Assembly (NCBI GenBank): GCA_032358165.1
Contig: JAALGY010000052.1
Span: 2,294,001-2,358,000 of the forward strand
DNA from: Diplosphaera chodatii
Taxonomy: Eukaryota > Chlorophyta > Trebouxiophyceae > Prasiolales > Stichococcaceae
DNA length: 64,000 bases
Direction of reading: 5' to 3'
Each line of letters starts with the position of its first letter. Position 1 is the first letter of the stretch. Below, piece after piece: positions 57,601-64,000 of this stretch. Position numbers and translations under genes: made by a program. The notes beneath the pieces were generated by a model. The model worked only from the letters and a program-made list of their open reading frames with translations. It had not been told where the DNA came from and made no database searches.

Positions 57601-59007
57601 GGAGGCGCTGCCATAGCCGTAGCCGTCCAACAGGAACATGCCGTTCTGCAGCTTCGCGTTGGCTACAAAGCGGCCATGCTGGCTGATGACGCACTTGCTG
57701 TCCTTGAACTCAAAGGTCGCACCAGCTGCCGCGCCGCAGCTGACACTGATGAGGTTCGCTGACGCTGTGGGCACGTGCAGCACGCTGAGCAGAGTAATCG
57801 TGCGATCAGTCCTGCCTGAGTGGTCTCGCAGGATGACGTCGCCGCATTGGGTAGCGGTCGCTCTGCCGCCGTCCGCGAAGACGATGACGATTGGCTCCTT
57901 GAGTGGTCGCACGTTCTTCATGTTCGCCCGGTACGCCGTGATGTGGTAGGTGGCGCCGCTGTCCACCAACCAGTCCGGGTTGGTTGCCGCAATGTAGGCT
58001 GTCTTGCCGTACGCTGACATGGCGATTGATGCCAAGCCGTTTGCTGGCACCGCGATGGCGCTGAACGCCGCTGCTGGCTGCTGGTTAGGTGCTGCCGCCG
58101 CCTTCTTCGGAGCTCTGCAGTCCTTGGACAGATGTCCCTTCTTGCCGCAGTTGTAGCATGAGCGGCCTTCCTTCCGCTTCTTGCCTTTGCCTTGCTGACC
58201 GCCGTTGCCGCCACGCTGGCCGTTGCCGCCTTGCTGTCCGCCGGCGTGCTGGTCGCCGTCCGCTGTGGCTGACCAGTACCCGTACTTTGACCCAGTCGAC
58301 AGCGGCCCGTACCCAAATTGGTACGGCTGCTGGTACACTGCCGGTGTGTACCGCTGTTCGACTGCTGAGTAAGCTGCCACGTCCGCTGTCCGCGCGGGCA
58401 ACACGTGCGCTGGTGCTCGCAGCTGCAGCTCGGCCGCCAGCAGCTTGGGCACGAGGAACTCGAGGCTGAGCTGGGCACGATCGTGCGTCGACAGCACGTA
58501 GTGACACCAGGTCTCGTACTCTGGCCCGAGGCCGGTAAGCACGATCTCGCCCAGATCGATGCGGTCATACACACCGCCCGCCGCGTTGTGCCGCTCGTAC
58601 AGGTCTTCCGCGCGCTCAAGGTAGTCCTTGCAGGGCTCGTTCGGAAGCTGTTTGAGGGAGTTGAGCAGCCGCCGGAGGGTGATCTTGTGCGACGACGTAG
58701 CCTCCTCGAACATGGCCTTCAGCTTGGCCCAAGCGTCGTAGGCATGAACGGTGGACTTGATGAGAGGGAACACCTTGGGCGAGACGTTCATGATGATCAG
58801 CGTCCACGCCGCGTGGTCCTTCTTCCGCGTCTTCTCGTCGGCCGCAATTTCGAGCAGGAGAGCTGCAGGGTTTTCCGGGAATACCACTGAATCGAGCTCT
58901 TTCTCAACATACTGCGCCGTGAGGACAACTGACCAGTAGGGCCAGTTCTCATTGTCAAGCTGATTTATTTTCAACTTGCCGATTGACTCTCCAACGTCGT
59001 TTCCCAT
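54688..59007 (-). CDS. Copia Gag-Pol polyprotein, unit 4 (5'-most)
   Basis: Identical 1439-residue frame. This is the first unit in transcription order; its 5' LTR (LTR 5) is the outer right LTR. Confidence 0.96.
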   Translation of the reverse strand: MGNDVGESIGKLKINQLDNENWPYWSVVLTAQYVEKELDSVVFPENPAALLLEIAADEKTRKKDHAAWTLIIMNVSPKVFPLIKSTVHAYDAWAKLKAMFEEATSSHKITLRRLLNSLKQLPNEPCKDYLERAEDLYERHNAAGGVYDRIDLGEIVLTGLGPEYETWCHYVLSTHDRAQLSLEFLVPKLLAAELQLRAPAHVLPARTADVAAYSAVEQRYTPAVYQQPYQFGYGPLSTGSKYGYWSATADGDQHAGGQQGGNGQRGGNGGQQGKGKKRKEGRSCYNCGKKGHLSKDCRAPKKAAAAPNQQPAAAFSAIAVPANGLASIAMSAYGKTAYIAATNPDWLVDSGATYHITAYRANMKNVRPLKEPIVIVFADGGRATATQCGDVILRDHSGRTDRTITLLSVLHVPTASANLISVSCGAAAGATFEFKDSKCVISQHGRFVANAKLQNGMFLLDGYGYGSASTFGEYCNAANTVSPGYAAAAAAQPTAQLWHQRYGHMGYDNLVKMSQNDAVSGISTTTEQFKAATAAACEPCILAKQHRTPRPASASKTTWPLELLHMDVMGPFPVRSTGGSRFLATFYDDYSKLSVLCPLAKKSDVAAACIVTIVRLENQCGHKLKAVRTDNGTEYVNQTLDSFLAGKGVQHQTSAPYTPEQNGAAERLNRTIHERHRAMLLSNLHLPEELWAEAAVTACYLRNRATTTSSTKTPWELFHGTKPDVAHLRVFGAKAYALKPEAKRSKLEARSSVGYFVGYQPNGKAYRIYSEGKILVSADVTVIESAQPEPPSSGQQPATVSEPEMPDIDVDLPAPHDVAALPDEPAATDVPLPDEPAAAPTDSERTVTDVADDPSVDTDTTEFVTAQESGDSTADSTADSTATSSAGTPPVRRYPTRERAPTRQLLDSYALKATAATASTQPTIHEPSTYREAMDSAQSEQWRAAMEEELESLAKHDTWSLVPRAPPGARVIGTRWLYKLKRDPAGKVLRYKARLIAQGYSQQAGVDFEEVFAPVSKYSTLRAMLAKGAAEDLEIHQLDIKTAFLNGELEEEVYVHQPPGFASGEPGTAVCHLNKALYGLRQAPRAWHRRLTTCLVDHGFQPSYADPGLFTSTNKAGETSYILLYVDDLVLMSKDLDGIMSMKTTIKTEFEATDLGEVGTFLGMEITRDRSRRTATLSQEQRVERLAAQHNLQDVRARHVPLSQGTSLGTGEGELLDSDTAKEYASIVGSLLYVSACTRPDITHSVGVLARYISKPTTAHWRAALHVLRYLSGTSHYHLTFGEGAAEFLGWCDASHGDDIDTRRSTGGYVFTFCGGAISWSSKLQKSVAASTAEAEYMAAAPAVKEALWLRLLSKELGLGGKPILIYDDNQAAIKMLKNPISSVRSKHIDIAYHFSRERMAAGEVRIEYVRTKDNLADMFTKPVDKAKLEMTCTAIGLG

Positions 59008-59073
59008 ACTTGCACCTTGTCAGACAATTCTGCGTCGCAAAGCAGATCGTCACAATAGCTCAGCACCGTGTGT

Positions 59074-59087
59074 GTGGGCCCATAACC
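59074..59087 (-). other. Primer-binding site, unit 4
   Basis: Same 14-base initiator tRNA-Met complement next to LTR 5. Confidence 0.83.
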
Positions 59088-59398
59088 TGTCAGAGTTCGG
59101 AGGTAGCAAGGTTTAGACCGCGCTCAATGGTTACACTGGGAATGGAGAAGTGAGCAGTCAAACGCTGCTGCAGTGCTGATCAGCGACCGCTAAACCCTAC
59201 CAGGTACTCATACCGTAGTATTCGCTGACTCAAAAGTGTAAGTCCGGCTTCCACCTCAAGACAGGTGTCCGCACGTAGCGCGTCCACAACAAACCAACCA
59301 ACATGATATTCCAACTCGCAGGAACCCAAGGCTGAACCCTAGCCAGCTTAACTACTAGACTGCAACGGACTGACGACTTGTGCAGTCTGTGTCCAACA
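59088..59398 (-). repeat. LTR 5 (outer 5' LTR)
   Basis: 311 bp; the shared sequence stops at 59398-59399, where host sequence CATGG begins. T variant. Confidence 0.93.
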
Positions 59399-59403
59399 CA
59401 TGG
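59399..59403. repeat. Target-site duplication CATGG (right)
   Basis: Matches 39915-39919 exactly; marks the other end of the single insertion event. Confidence 0.9.
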
Positions 59404-59621
59404 GCATGTGCATGCCAGGTTTGGGATTGCAGCCTGCCGACAGTCTGCATCTGAGATCGGCCGCTTCTCCATTTCCGCAGTCCCATTGGAACTGCAGTAC
59501 TGATCTGCTGCCATTGCGCAAAGCTGATCAGGCGAAGCTGCGCAGTTGAGGGACCTGTCTGCAGTCAGCTGATTGGCGCAGCGCCACTGTACGCAAGGCA
59601 TCTGCCACCAACCGGTACACC

Positions 59622-62600
59622 ATGGCCCCCAAGGCAGCAGCGCAACAGGAGTTCCTGCCGTTCCTGCCGGAGGACGAGGCGGGCGGCGCCGACCCCGCGG
59701 CAGAGGAGGTCGTGCAGTACCTGGCGCAGGACCTGCAGGCGCTGCTGGCGCTGTCCGACGGCGACTTCTGGGCGGCCGCCACCGGCAACGCGTCGCTGGC
59801 TACCTGCCTGGACAGCTACCTACAGAACAGCAGGTGGTCTCACGTGCTGGCGGTCCACTTGTCCGGCTTGCATTGAACAAACCACGTGCGGATGGTCATT
59901 GGCAGTGTAGTGCAGCAGCAGCGCCCACTAGCCCGCAGCGCATGCGCAATATTGCAGGGTTTCGGCTATCTGCCTGACCATGCGTGCCGTCTCGCTGGTG
60001 CAGGAGGCCGCATGACGACGTGCCGGATGGGGCGCCGCCGCCCTCGGCGGCGCGTCTCCAGCTCTCGCGCCGCGTCTTCATGGTCATGCTCCGCATGTGC
60101 GTCGCCGCTGCGCACCTCCCCTTTCGTCATGACGAGCAACCCTCCCTTGAAGGGTGTCATACACTACCAGGTTGCTGGGCATGTCTTTATTTAATGACCG
60201 AGCTCCTCAACAACCGAGTGCTGCAAACAGACGCAGGCCGCTGCCGGGCATAAGAACACACCCATCACACCAGACAAACATCACAGTCGTGTGGTGATGT
60301 GCAGCGCCCGCAGCGCGGGGCAGCGGCCGGGCGGCGGCGCGGCGCTGGCTCGCCGCGGCGTGCTGGGCGTGCCCAACCTGCTGGACGTGGCGGTGCTGTA
60401 CGGCGCCGCCAACCCGGCGCTGACGCAGCAGCTGGTGCAGCAGGTGCACATCACGCTGCTGGCCGCCTCAAGATGGGTCAGGCTATGGAGCTGCACCCCT
60501 GGGTGCAACCCCTGTCAGTTGCGAGGCGATGCAGCCGATGCTGCGTGTGTGCTGGACAGGCGCTGGCGGCTGTGCCTGGCGCGGATGCGCAGCTGCAGCG
60601 GCTGGCGGCGACGACGGCGCGCAACCTGGCGGAGGTGGTGGCGACCTGCTGCGGCAGGGTGGCGGCGCCGGCGGCGCTGCCTGCGGAGGTGGTGCAGGGC
60701 CTGACAGGTGGGAATCGGCCACAGGAGGGTCGGTGAGAACGGTGCTTTTGGGGTTGCTTGCGCTGTGGTGCTGGCAATGGCCCGGGTGTCCTGCAGGGCT
60801 GCATCAGGGCAGCGGCCGCCTGACAACAGGCAGCACGCGCCCAGGCTGCCTGGTGTCCAACAGTCTTGAGTCTGCCATGCGGTTGCAGACGGCGTCATCT
60901 ACCTCCGGGATGTATGCCTCACGCTGGCAGCCTTTGTGGATGCTGCGCCCGCCGCCGCCTACACACTTATGGCCAGCCCAGCAGACGCAGCGGGTAGCGG
61001 CAGCGGGGCAGTATCCAGCACGGTCTCCAGCATGGATAGCGACGGTGGCGGCCTGCTGGCGGCGCTGCAGGCGGTGCACGACGAGCTGGTGCCCGCGCTG
61101 ACGCAGGCCGTGAAGCGGCCCAAGACCCCGCCACAGCCTGCTGCCCAGGTGTGCATGGCACGGCACCACTCTTTAAATGTTGTCAAGAGTGTGTCGTGCA
61201 GGACAGGTGGTCTACTTTTCGGAACGCCTGACAATCCATTGGTGTTGCAGATGCTGCGGCTGCTGGGTCACCTGCAGCCGGCGGCGGCGCACGCGGGGGC
61301 GCTGGTGCTGCGCCACGCCTGCCTGACTGTTTCCCCGGCGGCAGGCAGCCGCAGCGGTGGCGTCGGCAGCAGCGGCAGCAGCAGCAGCGGCGACCCTGTA
61401 GCACGCGGCGAGCTGCTGCTGTCCTCCCTGATCGCCACAGGCAAGCCGGCACATTCGCGCTGCAGTACTCACGAGAGTGTGTTGTGTCCGTCCTTGTTCG
61501 GCCAGGGCTGCTGCATTTCCGTGAAGTCAGTGACCCTGGTCGCCTGCCAGGTGGTCAACCATGCGAGCGACACCTGCTGTGCAAAGCTCCCTTTGGGCCA
61601 TGTCGCAGGGCAGAGCAGCTCGGGCAGCTTCGCGGCGGCGCTGCACTCCCGGCTGCAGCTTCCTGCCGCCATCGCCGCCGCCGCCGCGGCCGGCGCCCTC
61701 CAGCTGGACGCCGCGCAGCGGGACTACCTGTCGGCGCTGCTGGGGGAACCGCTGCCGGAGGCCGGAGCCGCCGCAGACGGCCTGACCGCCAGTGAATCAG
61801 GTGAGCACGGCCGGGGCAAAGCCCTGGGACCTGCAGACCGTTTGTTTGCCACATGAGCTGGGGTGCATGCTGCCTCAGTTGGATCGTGTTGGCATCCCGG
61901 TTCCTGTCACAACAGATGGGGAGATGGTGATGTCCAAAAGGCCTCAGTGCTGCCGGCAGGTGCGGGGCCCAGCAGCGGCATCGACCCCGAGGCGGCGGGC
62001 CGCATCGCGCAGATCCGGGACGTGCTGCCCGGCTACGGGGACGGCTTCCTGGCGGCCGCGCTCCAGGTGCGATGCGTGGCGGCGCCTCCCGCGAGTTTTG
62101 CCATTCATGGAGCTTGTCCATGTGCTGAGCTTGGTGTTTGTGGGCGCTTGGACCGGGAGCAGCGTTGATCAGGTGTGCCGTGAGCTTGGCAGGCGCTCAT
62201 GGAACACTCCACTCCTCAGTGGCACAGACCACTCCGGCATACATGTCCACACAGCATGCTGCCTGCCCTGCAGCACTTTGGCGGGCGCGCGGACAGGGTG
62301 ATCGACACGCTGCTGGAGGGGTCCCTCCCGGCGGAGCTGGCCGGCCTGGACACCCAGGCGGCCGAGCCGCCCCCGCAGCAGCCGCCGGCAGCCCGCAGCA
62401 CTGGTGCGCTGCAGGTCCCTCTGTACGCAACCCGCAAGAGCGATTACTTGTGCGATCAGGTACAATGCCACCGCGCGCGGGCAGCTCGTTATGAAGTGCC
62501 AAGCTGTGCGCATGCAGAGTGTTTGCCATCGTAAAGGCCTGTTCTGACGCGACTCCAGCCGCGCTGTTGCAGGCGCGGCGTCATGGCAGGGGCTGGCGGC

Positions 62601-64000
62601 AGACGCAGCCGCTACGGGGCAGGCGCCCGCGGTCCGGGCTGCGCCGCTGCCCTCGGCCGCAAAGCCCTCGCGGGCACCGCACAAGGTGGGTTCTGCTGCG
62701 GCGCTCGTGACTGTCGTCAGCGACACATTCTTGCTGCCCGCGCACTGTGCCACATTTGTAGCTCGCTGTGTGCTCCACGTTTTGGCAAAATGCAGGCCAC
62801 CGCTCGGGCACTCGACTCGTCTCGAAGCGTGGCGGAGCGCGATGCCATCCGGGCAGCAGCCACGGCAGCACAGGTGCTATCAAACCCTGTCACGCACCTG
62901 ACTTAATCATGTTGGCTGCACGAGGGTTGCTACTACTTGCTTCAGATAGTTCACTTGCCTGCTGCTATGAGATGGCCGTGCGTGTGTTAGTCAGCATGTA
63001 CCCACCCTGTCCTGGTTGAACTGCAACAGTGGGAGTATGAAGACGAGTATGACGACTCCTTTGACGCCTATGACGCCGGCGGCGCTGCGGACGGCGTGGC
63101 AGATGCAGAGGGTGCGCTGCTGACCTCAGCCTCAGGATTCTGATGGTGTTTAGGTTTCTGAAAACTTTTGCCAGAGGTTGGGCTGCTGGTCTGCTGCCGC
63201 CAACACAAGGACTGGCCTAAGCAGAAGCGCATTGCCAATTTACGGCTAAGCAGCGTGCTCTGCAGCCTGATGTGTCTCTGCAAGTCCCAAGTCATAAACA
63301 GATACTCATACATATGTTGCTTGTATGCGGCAGGCGATGAGGACGAGGCCCTGGCACCGAGAGACCAGCGCTTTAGCTCATATGGCACGCCGCCGCCGCG
63401 GGGCGCATTCGGCGGCGCATCCGCAGCAGCCGGGCCGGCAGGCAGGGCGCAGCAGCAGCCGCAGCAGCACGGGCAACGGCAGACGGCAGGGGCAGCAGGC
63501 GCAGGCCGGGGCCGGGGCCGGGGCCGCCAGCAGCAGCAGGGCAAGGCCTGGATCGCCGAAAGCAAGGTCTACAACTATAGGTGACAGACGCCTTGCTGGA
63601 CATCAGATTTGTCATCACGATGACTGCCGACGGCAGCGCTGCAGTCGCACTGGCAGCGATTGTGGTGCGTTGTGGCTGCATCAGTGCTGGGGCTGTGCTA
63701 AGGTCATGTCCATAGCATATCCCGAACTTGAGCCGCAAACGGCAGCAGCCTTCGGTTGGACGCCCTTTGCGCATGTACGCCCGGAGAGCTGAACGGACGC
63801 AGGAGGTGTGTGACACAGTAAAATTCCATATATTGAGCGCTCAGCGAGTTCGAAAATGCAATGATGCAGGAAGGAGGGCGCCACAGAGGTCGCGGGCGGT
63901 CCGGAGGCGGCGCAGCGGGCCGCGGCCGCCGCCAGGGCCGCAGCGCAGGCCATCCACGGGCTGGGGCCCGGAGGCAACGTGCCACAGGCACGCACTGCTT
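59622..64000 (+). CDS. ASCC2-like CUE-domain protein (activating signal cointegrator 1 complex subunit 2 homolog), 3' truncated
   Basis: Fourteen exons: 59622-59833, 60004-60096, 60305-60443, 60560-60707, 60889-61148, 61251-61440, 61609-61800, 61960-62066, 62274-62403, 62573-62685, 62796-62873, 63030-63111, 63334-63580, 63870->64000; all phases join. Start ATG in good context (accATGG). ASCC2 binds K63-linked ubiquitin through its CUE domain and works with the ASCC3 helicase in alkylation repair and ribosome-collision clearance. Seen here: N-terminal LPFLPEDE, a helical ASCC2 core (GVLGVPNLLDVAVLYGA), GALQLDAAQRDYLSALLG, then a CUE domain at residues ~421-466 (IRDVLPGYGDGFLAAAL, HFGGRADRVIDTLLEGSLP). 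After it come the acidic EYEDEYDDSFD box, a Gly/Arg/Gln-rich tail and the plant-like end VYNYR...IHGLGPGGNVP. Intron 6 has a GC donor (AG|GCAAGC). The last exon is open at the window edge. The copia array ends 223 bp upstream. Confidence 0.85.

Larger units (their letters stand above)
39920..59398 (-). mobile_element. Tandem array of four Ty1/copia LTR retrotransposons sharing five LTRs
   Basis: Structure: LTR-internal-LTR-internal-LTR-internal-LTR-internal-LTR, with period exactly 4792 bp and total 19,479 bp (4x4792 + 311). Elements are transcribed on the minus strand, so the rightmost LTR is the 5' LTR. The whole block, not each unit, is bracketed by one 5-bp duplication (CATGG). Each unit has one uninterrupted Gag-Pol frame. 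The four polyproteins are identical and so are the overlapping antisense frames, so the DNA is essentially identical. The block lies between the FKBP 3' end and the ASCC2-like gene, ending 223 bp before the latter's start codon. Domain order Gag-PR-IN-RT-RNaseH identifies Pseudoviridae (copia). Confidence 0.95.

Noticed and set aside
40325..58939. Many plus-strand and alternate-frame ORFs of 60-230 codons inside the copia units
   Set aside because: They are shadows of the GC-rich Gag-Pol frame, repeat every 4792 bp, and lack any family motif.

Overview
The window is eukaryotic nuclear DNA, most likely from a green alga (Chlorophyta; a trebouxiophyte-like genome is my guess). The evidence is many short introns (roughly 50-750 nt) with GTGAGT/GTGCGT-type donors and TGCAG acceptors, plastid and thylakoid-lumen proteins with twin-arginine targeting regions (a PsbP-domain protein and an FKBP), a hydroxyproline-type wall/matrix protein, and a copia retrotransposon. 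There is no bacterial operon structure. All gene models were built by hand from splice signals, reading phase and family motifs. Within each model every exon junction keeps frame.

Layout, left to right: (1) 1-7240 (+), a left-truncated Pro-rich extracellular-matrix protein with 24 tandem repeats, Cys-rich modules and a KPT linker. (2) 8129-9913 (-), an RWDD2-like RWD/DUF1115 protein. (3) 10259-11905 (+), a lumenal PsbP-domain protein. (4) 12709-23934 (-), a 30-exon gene for a ~1707-residue membrane protein with a divergent GT2/cellulose-synthase-like domain. (5) 25617-31942 (-), a 19-exon atypical homeodomain protein. (6) 32845-34346 (+), a universal stress protein. (7) 35123-37454 (-), an ELO-type fatty acid elongase. 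(8) about 37531-39450 (+), a lumenal FKBP20-2-like immunophilin. (9) 39920-59398 (-), four head-to-tail, essentially identical copia elements sharing five LTRs, inside a single 5-bp target-site duplication. (10) 59622 to beyond 64000 (+), an ASCC2-like CUE-domain protein, right-truncated.

Genes alternate strands. Several divergent pairs share short 5' regions (RWDD2-like/PsbP about 345 bp; homeobox/USP about 900 bp; ELO/FKBP overlapping or nearly so). No metabolic pathway links the neighbours, as expected for a eukaryotic chromosome.

The standout is the 19,479-bp tandem copia array: exact period 4792 bp, four intact 1439-residue polyproteins, one TSD around the whole block, one base difference in the outermost LTR, and a primer-binding site complementary to the anticodon arm of initiator tRNA-Met (the Drosophila copia 'half-tRNA' type). 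Other points of interest are recurrent GC-AG introns, the GT2-like protein with altered catalytic motifs and a triplicated phase-0 exon, and the homeodomain gene with an in-frame, Cys-rich 78-nt intron.
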